A stretch of 64,000 nt of DNA from Meghimatium bilineatum (taxonomy: Eukaryota > Mollusca > Gastropoda > Stylommatophora > Philomycidae), in the NCBI GenBank assembly GCA_034231615.1, contig CM067316.1, forward strand, positions 29,441,714-29,505,713. Reading direction: 5' to 3'. The notes below the pieces were generated by a model that was given only the letters and a program-made list of their open reading frames with translations, did not search any database and had not been told where the DNA came from. Below are positions 9,168-22,438 of this stretch, piece after piece. A program made the position numbers and the translations under genes. Within the stretch, counting starts at the first letter, position 1, and each line of letters opens with the position of its first letter.

Positions 9168-9607
9168 TTGCTGTTTAGTACGTCAAAACTCAGTGTTCTA
9201 TGGCATATTACTCACAAATTGGGTGTACTGCAGCTTACTACACCAGAAATTGCATACGAATTTGGTGTATTCTAGCTAACTACGTTAGAACTCGGTGTAT
9301 TCTGGCATATTACTCACAAGTTCATTGTTCTGAAACTTACTACACTTGAATTGAGTCTATTCTGGCCTATTATACATCATTTCGTAGTAATGCAGCATAA
9401 TACGTCAGAATACTGTCGTATTACACACAAATTAGGTCCTGCTGTTTAGTACGTCAAAACTCAGTGTTTTGTGGCATATTACTCACAAATTGGGTGTACT
9501 GAAGCTTACTACACTTGAATTGAGTGTATTCTGACTTGTTACACATGACTGTTGTTTTGCAGCTTAATAGCTAAGAACACTGGCTAATTATAAACAAATT
9601 AGGTCAC
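9168..9607 (+). repeat. Module C, subtype C4 (440 bp), representative copy
   Basis: C module shortened by 9 bp in d2, where GCAGTCTGGACACACGAA has become GCATACGAA. Other private variants are CTAGCTAACTACG, GAAACTTAC (which destroys the HindIII site AAGCTT), GGTCCTGCTG, AATAGCTAAG, and CTAATTATAAAC with GGTCAC at the end. Copies start at 7268 (with a B-type head), 9168, 13422, 19194, 29534, 31601, 34568, 42214, 44446, 46680, 48912, 51144, 54107 and 58408. All 14 are followed directly by an A-a module, and all but 7268 are preceded by a free B module, making a fixed B-C4-A-a cassette. Confidence 0.92.
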
Positions 9608-12600
9608 TTGCTGTTTAGTACGTCAAAACTCAGTGTTCTATGGCATATTACTCACAAATTGGGTGTTCTGCAGCTTACTACACCAGAAATTGCAGTCTGG
9701 ACACACGAATTGGGTGTATTCCAGTTTAGTACGCCAAAACTCGTTGTATTCTGGCATATTACTCACAAATTCATTGTACTGAAGCTTGCTACACTAGAAT
9801 TGAGTGTATTCTGGCCTGTTACAGATGACTTCGTTGTTTTGCAGCTTAATAACTAAGAACACTGGCGAATTATACACAAATTAGGTCTCTTGCTGTTTAG
9901 TACGTCAAAACTCAGTGTTCTATGGCATATTACTGACAAATTGGGTGTACTGCAGCTTACTACACCAGAAATTGCAGTCTGGACACACGAATTTGGTGTA
10001 TTCTAGCTTACTACGTTAGAACTCGGTGTATTCTGGCATATTACTCACAAGTTCATTGTTCTGAAGCTTACTACACTTGAATTGAGTTTATTCTGGCCTA
10101 TTATACATCATTTCGTAGTAATGCAGCACAATACGTCAGAATACTGTCGTATTACACACAAATTAGGTCTTGCTGTTTAGTACGTCAAAACTCAGTGTTT
10201 TGTGGCATATTACTCACAAATTGGGTGTTCTGAAGCTTACTTCACTTGAATTGAGTGTATTCTGACTTGTTACACATGACTGTTGTTTTGCAGCTTAATA
10301 ACTAAGAACACTGGCGAATTATACACAAATTAGGTCTCTTGCTGTTTAGTACGTCAAAACTCAGTGTTCTATGGCATATTACTCACAAATTGGGTGTACT
10401 GCAGCTTACTACACCAGAAATTGCAGTCTGGACACACGAATTTGGTGTATTCTAGCTTACTACGTTAGAACTCGGTGTATTCAGGCATATTACTCACAAG
10501 TTCATTGTTCTGAAGCTTACTACACTTGAATTGAGTCTATTCTGGCCTATTATACATCATTTCGTAGTAATGCAGCATAATACGTCAGAATAATGTCGTA
10601 TTACACACAAATTAGGTCTTGCTGTTTAGTACGTCAAAACTCAGTGTTTTGTGGCATATTACTCACAAATTGGGTGTACTGAAGCTTACTACATTTGAAT
10701 TGAGTGTATTCTGGCCTGTTACACATGACTTCGTTGTTTTGCAGCTTAATAAGAACACTGGCGAATTATACACAAATTAGGTCTCTTGCTGTTTAGTACG
10801 TCAAAACTCAGTGTTCTATGGCATATTACTCACAAATGGAGTGTACTGCAGCTTACTACACCAGAAATTGCAGTCTGGACACACGAATTTGGTGCATTCT
10901 AGCTTACTACGTTAGAACTCGGTGTATTCTGGCATATTACTCACAAGTTCATTGTTCTGAAGCTTACTACACTTGAATTGAGTCTATTCTGGCATATTAT
11001 ACATCATTTCGAAGTAATGCAGCATAATACGTCAGAATACTGTCGTATTACACACAAATTAGGTCTTGCTGTTTAGTACGTCAAAACTCAGTGTTTTGTG
11101 GCATATTACTCACAAATTGGGTGTACTGAAGCTTACTACATTTGAATTGAGTGTATTCTGGCCTGTTACACATGACTTCGTTGTTTTGCAGCTTAATAAA
11201 AACACTGGCGAATTATACACAAATTAGGTCTCTTGCTGTTTAGTACGTCAAAACTCAGTGTTCTATGGCATATTACTCACAAATTGGGTGTACTGCAGCT
11301 TACTACACCAGAAATTGCAGTCTGGACACACGAATTGGGTGTATTCCAGTTTAGTACGCCAAAACTCGTTGTATTCTGGCATATTACTCACAAATTCATT
11401 GTACTGAAGCTTACTACACTAGAAATGAGTGTATTCTGGCCTGTTACAGATGACTTCGTTGTTTTGCAGCTTAATAACTAAGAACACTGGCGAATTATAC
11501 ACAAATTAGGTCTCTTGCTGTTTAGTACGTCAAAATGCATTGTTCTATTGCATATTACTCACAAATTGGGTGTACTGCAGCTTACTACACCAGAAATTGC
11601 AGTCTGGACACACGAATTTGGTGTATTCTAGCTTACTACGTTAGAACTCGGTGTATTCTGGCATATTACTCACAAGTTCATTGTTCTGAAGCTTACTACA
11701 CTTGAATTGAGTTTATTCTGGCCTATTATACATCATTTCGTAGTAATGCAGCACAATACGTCAGAATACTGTCGTATTACACACAAATTAGGTCTTGCTG
11801 TTTAGTACGTCAAAACTCAGTGTTTTGTGGCATATTACTCACAAATTGGGTGTTCTGAAGCTTACTTCACTTGAATTGAGTGTATTCTGACTTGTTACAC
11901 ATGACTGTTGTTTTGCAGCTTAATAACTAAGAACACTGGCGAATTATACACAAATTAGGTCTCTTGCTGTTTAGTACGTCAAAACTCAGTGTTCTATGGC
12001 ATATTACTCACAAATTGGGTGTACTGCAGCTTACTACACCAGAAATTGCAGTCTGGACACACGAATTGGGTGTATTCCAGTTTAGTACGCCAAAACTCGT
12101 TGTATTCTGGCATATTACTCACACATTCATTGTACTGAAGCTTACTACACTAGAATTGAGTGTATTCTGGCCTGTTACAGATGACTTCGTTGTTTTGCAG
12201 CTTAATAACTAAGAACACTTGCGAATTATACACAAATTAGGTCTCTTGCTGTTTAGTACGTCAAAACTCAGTTTTCTATGACATATTACTCACAAATTGG
12301 GTGTACTGAAGCTTACTACATTTGAATTGAGTGTATTCTGGCCTGTTACACATGACTTCGTTGTTTTGCAGCTTAATAAGAACACTGGCGAATTATACAC
12401 AAATTAGGTCTCTTGCTGTTTAGTACGTCAAAACTCAGTGTTCTATGGCATATTACTCACAAATTGGGTGTTCTGCAGCTTACTACACCAGAAATTGCAG
12501 TCTGGACACACGAATTGGGTGTATTCCAGTTTAGTACGCCAAAACTCGTTGTATTCTGGCATATTACTCACAAATTCATTGTACTGAAGCTTACTACACT

Positions 12601-12694
12601 AGAATTGAGTGTATTCTGGCCTGTTACAGATGACTTCGTTGTTTTGCAGCTTAATAACTAAGAACACTGGCGAATTATACACAAATTAGGTCTC

Positions 12695-15600
12695 TTGCTG
12701 TTTAGTACGTCAAAATGCATTGTTCTATTGCATATTACTCACAAATTGGGTGTACTGCAGCTTACTACACCAGAAATTGCAGTCTGGACACACGAATTTG
12801 GTGTATTCTAGCTTACTACGTTAGAACTCGGTGTATTCTGGCATATTACTCACGTTCATTGTTCTGAAGCTTACTACACTTGAATTGAGTTTATTCTGGC
12901 CTATTATACATCATTTCGTAGTAATGCAGCACAATACGTCAGAATATTGTCGTATTACACACAAATTAGGTCTTGCTGTTTAGTACGTCAAAACTCAGTG
13001 TTTTGTGGCATATTACTCACAAATTTGGTGTACTGAAGCTTACTACACCAGAAATTGCAGTCTGGACACACGAATTGGGTGTATTCCAGTTTAGTACGCC
13101 AAAACTCGTTGTATTCTGGCATATTACTCACAAATTCATTGTACTGAAGCTTACTACACTAGAATTGAGTGTATTCTGGCCTGTTACAGATGACTTCGTT
13201 GTTTTGCAGCTTAATAACTAAGAACACTTGCGAATTATACACAAATTAGGTCTCTTGCTGTTTAGTACGTCAAAACTCAGTGTTCTATGACATATTACTC
13301 ACAAATTGGGTGTACTGAAGCTTACTACATTTGAATTGAGTGTATTCTGGCCTGTTACACATGACTTCGTTGTTTTGCAGCTTAATAAGAACACTGGCGA
13401 ATTATACACAAATTAGGTCTCTTGCTGTTTAGTACGTCAAAACTCAGTGTTCTATGGCATATTACTCACAAATTGGGTGTACTGCAGCTTACTACACCAG
13501 AAATTGCATACGAATTTGGTGTATTCTAGCTAACTACGTTAGAACTCGGTGTATTCTGGCATATTACTCACAAGTTCATTGTTCTGAAACTTACTACACT
13601 TGAATTGAGTCTATTCTGGCCTATTATACATCATTTCGTAGTAATGCAGCATAATACGTCAGAATACTGTCGTATTACACACAAATTAGGTCCTGCTGTT
13701 TAGTACGTCAAAACTCAGTGTTTTGTGGCATATTACTCACAAATTGGGTGTACTGAAGCTTACTACACTTGAATTGAGTGTATTCTGACTTGTTACACAT
13801 GACTGTTGTTTTGCAGCTTAATAGCTAAGAACACTGGCTAATTATAAACAAATTAGGTCACTTGCTGTTTAGTACGTCAAAACTCAGTGTTCTATGGCAT
13901 ATTACTCACAAATTGGGTGTTCTGCAGCTTACTACACCAGAAATTGCAGTCTGGACACACGAATTGGGTGTATTCCAGTTTAGTACGCCAAAACTCGTTG
14001 TATTCTGGCATATTACTCACAAATTCATTGTACTGAAGCTTGCTACACTAGAATTGAGTGTATTCTGGCCTGTTACAGATGACTTCGTTGTTTTGCAGCT
14101 TAATAACTAAGAACACTGGCGAATTATACACAAATTAGGTCTCTTGCTGTTTAGTACGTCAAAACTCAGTGTTCTATGGCATATTACTGACAAATTGGGT
14201 GTACTGCAGCTTACTACACCAGAAATTGCAGTCTGGACACACGAATTTGGTGTATTCTAGCTTACTACGTTAGAACTCGGTGTATTCTGGCATATTACTC
14301 ACAAGTTCATTGTTCTGAAGCTTACTACACTTGAATTGAGTTTATTCTGGCCTATTATACATCATTTCGTAGTAATGCAGCACAATACGTCAGAATACTG
14401 TCGTATTACACACAAATTAGGTCTTGCTGTTTAGTACGTCAAAACTCAGTGTTTTGTGGCATATTACTCACAAATTGGGTGTTCTGAAGCTTACTTCACT
14501 TGAATTGAGTGTATTCTGACTTGTTACACATGACTGTTGTTTTGCAGCTTAATAACTAAGAACACTGGCGAATTATACACAAATTAGGTCTCTTGCTGTT
14601 TAGTACGTCAAAACTCAGTGTTCTATGGCATATTACTCACAAATTGGGTGTACTGCAGCTTACTACACCAGAAATTGCAGTCTGGACACACGAATTTGGT
14701 GTATTCTAGCTTACTACGTTAGAACTCGGTGTATTCAGGCATATTACTCACAAGTTCATTGTTCTGAAGCTTACTACACTTGAATTGAGTCTATTCTGGC
14801 CTATTATACATCATTTCGTAGTAATGCAGCATAATACGTCAGAATAATGTCGTATTACACACAAATTAGGTCTTGCTGTTTAGTACGTCAAAACTCAGTG
14901 TTTTGTGGCATATTACTCACAAATTGGGTGTACTGAAGCTTACTACATTTGAATTGAGTGTATTCTGGCCTGTTACACATGACTTCGTTGTTTTGCAGCT
15001 TAATAAGAACACTGGCGAATTATACACAAATTAGGTCTCTTGCTGTTTAGTACGTCAAAACTCAGTGTTCTATGGCATATTACTCACAAATGGAGTGTAC
15101 TGCAGCTTACTACACCAGAAATTGCAGTCTGGACACACGAATTTGGTGCATTCTAGCTTACTACGTTAGAACTCGGTGTATTCTGGCATATTACTCACAA
15201 GTTCATTGTTCTGAAGCTTACTACACTTGAATTGAGTCTATTCTGGCATATTATACATCATTTCGAAGTAATGCAGCATAATACGTCAGAATACTGTCGT
15301 ATTACACACAAATTAGGTCTTGCTGTTTAGTACGTCAAAACTCAGTGTTTTGTGGCATATTACTCACAAATTGGGTGTACTGAAGCTTACTACATTTGAA
15401 TTGAGTGTATTCTGGCCTGTTACACATGACTTCGTTGTTTTGCAGCTTAATAAAAACACTGGCGAATTATACACAAATTAGGTCTCTTGCTGTTTAGTAC
15501 GTCAAAACTCAGTGTTCTATGGCATATTACTCACAAATTGGGTGTACTGCAGCTTACTACACCAGAAATTGCAGTCTGGACACACGAATTGGGTGTATTC

Positions 15601-16948
15601 CAGTTTAGTACGCCAAAACTCGTTGTATTCTGGCATATTACTCACAAATTCATTGTACTGAAGCTTACTACACTAGAAATGAGTGTATTCTGGCCTGTTA
15701 CAGATGACTTCGTTGTTTTGCAGCTTAATAACTAAGAACACTGGCGAATTATACACAAATTAGGTCTCTTGCTGTTTAGTACGTCAAAATGCATTGTTCT
15801 ATTGCATATTACTCACAAATTGGGTGTACTGCAGCTTACTACACCAGAAATTGCAGTCTGGACACACGAATTTGGTGTATTCTAGCTTACTACGTTAGAA
15901 CTCGGTGTATTCTGGCATATTACTCACAAGTTCATTGTTCTGAAGCTTACTACACTTGAATTGAGTTTATTCTGGCCTATTATACATCATTTCGTAGTAA
16001 TGCAGCACAATACGTCAGAATACTGTCGTATTACACACAAATTAGGTCTTGCTGTTTAGTACGTCAAAACTCAGTGTTTTGTGGCATATTACTCACAAAT
16101 TGGGTGTTCTGAAGCTTACTTCACTTGAATTGAGTGTATTCTGACTTGTTACACATGACTGTTGTTTTGCAGCTTAATAACTAAGAACACTGGCGAATTA
16201 TACACAAATTAGGTCTCTTGCTGTTTAGTACGTCAAAACTCAGTGTTCTATGGCATATTACTCACAAATTGGGTGTACTGCAGCTTACTACACCAGAAAT
16301 TGCAGTCTGGACACACGAATTGGGTGTATTCCAGTTTAGTACGCCAAAACTCGTTGTATTCTGGCATATTACTCACACATTCATTGTACTGAAGCTTACT
16401 ACACTAGAATTGAGTGTATTCTGGCCTGTTACAGATGACTTCGTTGTTTTGCAGCTTAATAACTAAGAACACTTGCGAATTATACACAAATTAGGTCTCT
16501 TGCTGTTTAGTACGTCAAAACTCAGTTTTCTATGACATATTACTCACAAATTGGGTGTACTGAAGCTTACTACATTTGAATTGAGTGTATTCTGGCCTGT
16601 TACACATGACTTCGTTGTTTTGCAGCTTAATAAGAACACTGGCGAATTATACACAAATTAGGTCTCTTGCTGTTTAGTACGTCAAAACTCAGTGTTCTAT
16701 GGCATATTACTCACAAATTGGGTGTTCTGCAGCTTACTACACCAGAAATTGCAGTCTGGACACACGAATTGGGTGTATTCCAGTTTAGTACGCCAAAACT
16801 CGTTGTATTCTGGCATATTACTCACAAATTCATTGTACTGAAGCTTACTACACTAGAATTGAGTGTATTCTGGCCTGTTACAGATGACTTCGTTGTTTTG
16901 CAGCTTAATAACTAAGAACACTTGCGAATTATACACAAATTAGGTCTC
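12695..16948 (+). repeat. 4,254-bp HOR unit, second tandem copy
   Basis: Same module order as the preceding unit, each start shifted by exactly 4,254: half-C 12695, fused A 12973, B 13255, C4 13422, A-a 13862, C1 14144, C2 14593, C3 15040, A-m 15487, C1 15769, A-h 16218, B 16500, A-l 16667. I saw no mismatch in the stretches compared. The copies part company just after 16920, where AAGAACACTTGCG replaces AAGAACACTGGCG. Confidence 0.94.
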
Positions 16949-18746
16949 TTGCTGTTTAGTACGTCAAAACTCAGTGTTCTATGGCATATTACTCACAAAT
17001 TGGGTGTTCTGCAGCTTACTACACCAGAAATTGCAGTCTGGACACACGAATTGGGTGTATTCCAGTTTAGTACGCCAAAACTCGTTGTATTCTGGCATAT
17101 TACTCACAAATTCATTGTACTGAAGCTTGCTACACTAGAATTGAGTGTATTCTGGCCTGTTACAGATGACTTCGTTGTTTTGCAGCTTAATAACTAAGAA
17201 CACTGGCGAATTATACACAAATTAGGTCTCTTGCTGTTTAGTACGTCAAAACTCAGTGTTCTATGGCATATTACTGACAAATTGGGTGTACTGCAGCTTA
17301 CTACACCAGAAATTGCAGTCTGGACACACGAATTTGGTGTATTCTAGCTTACTACGTTAGAACTCGGTGTATTCTGGCATATTACCCACAAGTTCATTGT
17401 TCTGAAACTTACTACACTTGAATTGAGTCTATACTGGCCTATTATACATCATTTCGTAGTAATGCAGCATAATACGTCAGAATACTGTCGTATTACACAC
17501 AAATTAGGTCCTGTTGTTTAGTACGTCAAAACTCAGTGTTTTGTGGCATATTACTCACAAATTGAGTGTGCTGAAGCTTACTACACTTGAATTGAGTGTA
17601 TTCTGACTTGTTACACATGACTGTTGTTTTGCAGCTTAATAACTAAGAACACTGGCGAATTATACACAAATTAGGTCTCTTGCTGTTTAGTACGTCAAAA
17701 CTCAGTGTTCGATGGCATATTACTCACAAATTGGGTGTACTGCAGCTTACTACACCAGAAATTGCAGTCTGGACACACGAATTTGGTGTATTCTAGCTTA
17801 CTACGTTAGAACTCGGTGTATTCTGGCATATTACTCACAAGTTCATTGTTCTGAAGCTTACTACACTTGAATTGAGTCTATTCTGGCCTATTATACATCA
17901 TTTCGTAGTAATGCAGCATAATACGTCAGAATAATGTCGTATTACACACAAATTAGGTCTTGCTGTTTAGTACGTCAAAACTCAGTGTTTTGTGGCATAT
18001 TACTCACAAATTGGGTGTACTGAAGCTTACTACATTTGAATTGAGTCTATTCTGGCCTATTATACATCATTTCGTAGTAATGCAGCATAATACGTCAGAA
18101 TAATGTCGTATTATACACAAATTAGGTCTCTTGCTGTTTAGTACGTCAAAACTCAGTGTTCTATGGCATATTACTCACAAATTGGGTGTACTGCAGCTTA
18201 CTACACCAGAAATTGCAGTCTGGACACACGAATTTGGTGCATTCTAGCTTACTACTTTAGAACTCGGTGTATTCTGGCATATTACTCACAAGTTCATTGT
18301 TCTGAAGCTTACTACACTTGAATTGAGTCTATTCTGGCATATTATACATCATTTCGAAGTAATGCAGCATAATACGTCAGAATACTGTCGTATTACACAC
18401 AAATTAGGTCTTGCTGTTTAGTACGTCAAAACTCAGTGTTTTGTGGCATATTACTCACAAATTGGGTGTACTGAAGCTTACTTCACTTGAATTGAGTGTA
18501 TTCTGACTTGTTACACATGACTGTTGTTTTGCAGCTTAATAACTAAGAACACTTGCGAATTATACACAAATTAGGTCTCTTGCTGTTTAGTACGTCAAAA
18601 CTCAGTTTTCTATGACATATTACTCACAAATTGGGTGTACTGAAGCTTACTACATTTGAATTGAGTGTATTCTGGCCTGTTACACATGACTTCGTTGTTT
18701 TGCAGCTTAATAAGAACACTGGCGAATTATACACAAATTAGGTCTC
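16949..18746 (+). repeat. Module block: A-a, C5, mosaic C2, C3-like, B
   Basis: Module starts: A-a 16949, C5-like 17231 (private ATTACCCACAAG and GTCTATACTGG), mosaic C2 17680, C3-like with TACTTTAGAAC 18131, B 18580. The mosaic C at 17680 is 451 bp. Its trimer starts normally (CTACATTTG) but switches inside d4 to pentamer sequence (GAGTCTATTC, then GAATAATGTCG) and returns to a normal end (TATTATACACAAATTAGG). The same mosaic recurs at 30256 and 33221. Confidence 0.88.
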
Positions 18747-21700
18747 TTGCTGTTTAGTACGTCAAAACTCAGTGTTCTATGGCATATTACTCACAAATTG
18801 GGTGTTCTGCAGCTTACTACACCAGAAATTGCAGTCTGGACACACGAATTGGGTGTATTCCAGTTTAGTACGCCAAAACTCGTTGTATTCTGGCATATTA
18901 CTCACAAATTCATTGTACTGAAGCTTACTACACTTGAATTGAGTGTATTCTGGCCTGTTACAGATGACTTCGTTGTTTTGCAGCTTAATAACTAAGAACA
19001 CTTGCGAATTATACACAAATTAGGTCTCTTGCTGTTTAGTACGTCAAAACTCAGTGTTCTATGACATATTACTCACAAATTGGGTGTACTGAAGCTTACT
19101 ACATTTGAATTGAGTGTATTCTGGCCTGTTACACATGACTTCGTTGTTTTGCAGCTTAATAAGAACACGCGAATTATACACAAATTAGGTCTCTTGCTGT
19201 TTAGTACGTCAAAACTCAGTGTTCTATGGCATATTACTCACAAATTGGGTGTACTGCAGCTTACTACACCAGAAATTGCATACGAATTTGGTGTATTCTA
19301 GCTAACTACGTTAGAACTCGGTGTATTCTGGCATATTACTCACAAGTTCATTGTTCTGAAACTTACTACACTTGAATTGAGTCTATTCTGGCCTATTATA
19401 CATCATTTCGTAGTAATGCAGCATAATACGTCAGAATACTGTCGTATTACACACAAATTAGGTCCTGCTGTTTAGTACGTCAAAACTCAGTGTTTTGTGG
19501 CATATTACTCACAAATTGGGTGTACTGAAGCTTACTACACTTGAATTGAGTGTATTCTGACTTGTTACACATGACTGTTGTTTTGCAGCTTAATAGCTAA
19601 GAACACTGGCTAATTATAAACAAATTAGGTCACTTGCTGTTTAGTACGTCAAAACTCAGTGTTCTATGGCATATTACTCACAAATTGGGTGTTCTGCAGC
19701 TTACTACACCAGAAATTGCAGTCTGGACACACGAATTGGGTGTATTCCAGTTTAGTACGCCAAAACTCGTTGTATTCTGGCATATTACTCACAAATTCAT
19801 TGTACTGAAGCTTGCTACACTAGAATTGAGTGTATTCTGGCCTGTTACAGATGACTTCGTTGTTTTGCAGCTTAATAACTAAGAACACTGGCGAATTATA
19901 CACAAATTAGGTCTCTTGCTGTTTAGTACGTCAAAACTCAGTGTTCTATGGCATATTACTGACAAATTGGGTGTACTGCAGCTTACTACACCAGAAATTG
20001 CAGTCTGGACACACGAATTTGGTGTATTCTAGCTTACTACGTTAGAACTCGGTGTATTCTGGCATATTACTCACAAGTTCATTGTTCTGAAACTTACTAC
20101 ACTTGAATTGAGTCTATTCTGGCATATTATACATCATTTCGTAGTAATGCAGCATAATACGTCAGAATACTGTCGTATTACACACAAATTAGGTCCTGCT
20201 GTTTAGTACGTCAAAACTCAGTGTTTTGTGGCATATTACTCACAAATTGAGTGTACTGAAGCTTACTACACTTGAATTGAGTGTATTCTGACTTGTTACA
20301 CATGACTGTTGTTTTGCAGCTTAATAACTAAGAACACTGGCGAATTATACACAAATTAGTTCTCTTGCTGTTTACTACGTCAAAACTCAGTGTTCTATGG
20401 CATATTACTCACAAATTGGGTGTACTGCAGCTTACTACACCAGAAATTGCAGTCTGGACACACGAATTTGGTGTATTCTAGCTTACTACGTTAGAACTCG
20501 GTGTATTCTGGCATATTACTCACAAGTTCATTGTTCTGAAACTTACTACACTTGAATTGAGTCTATTCTGGCCTATTATACATCATTTCGTAGTAATGCA
20601 GCATAATACGTCAGAATACTGTCGTATTACACACAAATTAGGTCCTGCTGTTTAGTACGTCAAAACTCAGTGTTTTGTGGCATATTACTCACAAATTGAG
20701 TGTACTGAAGCTTACTACACTTGAATTGAGTGTATTCTGACTTGTTACACATGACTGTTGTTTTGCAGCTTAATAACTAAGAACACTGGCGAATTATACA
20801 CAAATTAGTTCTCTTGCTGTTTACTACGTCAAAACTCAGTGTTCTATGGCATATTACTCACAAATTGGGTGTACTGCAGCTTACTACACCAGAAATTGCA
20901 GTCTGGACACACGAATTTGGTGTATTCTAGCTTACTACGTTAGAACTCGGTGTATTCTGGCATATTACTCACAAGTTCATTGTTCTGAAGCTTACTACAC
21001 TTGAATTGAATCTATTCTGGCCTATTATACATCATTTCGTAGTAATGCAGCATAATACGTCAGAACAATGTCGTATTACACACAAATTAGGTCTTGCTGT
21101 TTAGTACGTCAAAACTCAGTGTTTTGTGGCATATTACTCACAAATTGGGTGTACTGAAGCTTACTACATTTGAATTGAGTGTATTCTGGCCTGTTACACA
21201 TGACTTCGTTGTTTTACAGCTTAATAAGAACACTGGCGAATTATACACAAATTAGGTCTCTTGCTGTTTAGTACGTCAAAACTCAGTGTTCTATGGCATA
21301 TTACTCACAAATGGAGTGTACTGCAGCTTACTACACCAGAAATTGCAGTCTGGACACACGAATTTGGTGCATTCTAGCTTACTACGTTAGAACTCGGTGT
21401 ATTCTGGCATATTACTCACAAGTTCATTGTTCTGAAGCTTACTACACTTGAATTGAGTCTATTCTGGCATATTATACATCATTTCGAAGTAATGCAGCAT
21501 AATACGTCAGAATACTGTCGTATTACACACAAATTAGGTCTTGCTGTTTAGTACGTCAAAACTCAGTGTTTTGTGGCATATTACTCACAAATTGGGTGTA
21601 CTGATGCTTACTACATTTGAATTGAGTGTATTCTGGCCTGTTACACATGACTTCGTTGTTTTGCAGCTTAATAAGAACACTGGCGAATTATACACAAATT

Positions 21701-22438
21701 AGGTCTCTTGCTGTTTAATACGTCAAAACTCAGTGTTCTATGGCATATTACTCACAAATTGGGTGTACTGCAGCTTACTACACCAGAAATTGCAGTCTGG
21801 ACACACGAATTGGGTGTATTCCAGTTTAGTACGCCAAAACTCGTTGTATTCTGGCATATTACTCACAAATTCATTGTACTGAAGCTTACTACACTAGAAA
21901 TGAATGTATTCGGGCCTGTTACAGATGACTTCGTTGTTTTGCAGCTTAATAACTAAGAACACTGGCGAATTATACACAAATTAGGTCTCTTGCTGTTTAG
22001 TACGTCAAAATGCATTGTTCTATTGCATATTACTCACAAATTGGGTGTACTGCAGCTTACTACACCAGAAATTGCAGTCTGGACACACGAATTTGGTGTA
22101 TTCTAGCTTACTACGTTAGAACTCGGTGTATTCTGGCATATTATTCACAAGTTCATTGTTCTGAAACTTACTACACTTGAATTGAGTCTATTCTGGCCTA
22201 TTATACATCATTTCGTAGTAATGCAGCATAATACGTCAGAATACTGTCGTATTACACACAAATTAGGTCCTGCTGTTTAGTACGTCAAAACTCAGTGTTT
22301 TGTGGCATATTACTCACAAATTGGGTGTACTGAAGCTTACTACACTTGAATTGAGTGTATTCTGACTTGTTACACATGACTGTTGTTTTGCAGCTTAATA
22401 GCTAAGAACACTGGCTAATTATACACAAATTAGGTCAC
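18747..22438 (+). repeat. C5-rich block, first copy of 15,374-bp-spaced duplication
   Basis: Module starts: A-t 18747, B of 165 bp 19029, C4 19194, A-a 19634, C5 19916, C5 20365, C2 with CAGAACAATG 20814, C3 21261, A-m variant 21708, TGCATTG-headed C 21990. The A-m at 21708 carries GAAATGAATG and TTCGGGCC. The same order and variants recur at 34121-37812. Differences seen between copies include TTTAATACG versus TTTAGTACG at the start of the A-m, ACTGATGCTT versus ACTGAAGCTT, and TTGAATC versus TTGAGTC. Confidence 0.92.
20365..20813 (+). repeat. Module C, subtype C5 (449 bp), representative copy
   Basis: C module with GAAACTTAC, GGTCCTGCTG and AAATTGAGTGTACTG in the trimer, and often TTAGTTCTC plus TTTACTACGTC at the start. 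Copies or close relatives start at 17231, 19916, 20365, 32323, 32772, 35290 and 35739; 21990, 22721, 23089, 37364, 38095 and 38463 share part of the variant set. C5 is confined to about 17.2-38.9 kb and absent from the right-hand third, so it marks an older or locally amplified sub-domain. Confidence 0.88.

Larger units (their letters stand above)
8441..12694 (+). repeat. 4,254-bp HOR unit, first tandem copy
   Basis: Module starts: half-C (pentamer part only, 278 bp) 8441, fused A 8719, B 9001, C4 9168, A-a 9608, C1/GAC 9890, C2 10339, C3 10786, A-m 11233, C1/TGCATTG 11515, A-h 11964, B 12246, A-l 12413. The lengths sum to 4,254. Rare variants shared with the next copy include GTATTCAGGC (near 10480 and 14734), AATAAAAACAC (near 11195 and 15449) and the TACTCACGTTC deletion. 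The homology with the downstream copy begins near 8376, inside the preceding C6 trimer. Confidence 0.94.

Noticed and set aside
8376-16920. Treating the identical tandem copies as certain assembly error
   Set aside because: Copies have different flanks and sit in an array with many traceable, graded duplications, so real duplication is plausible. Sequence alone cannot decide.
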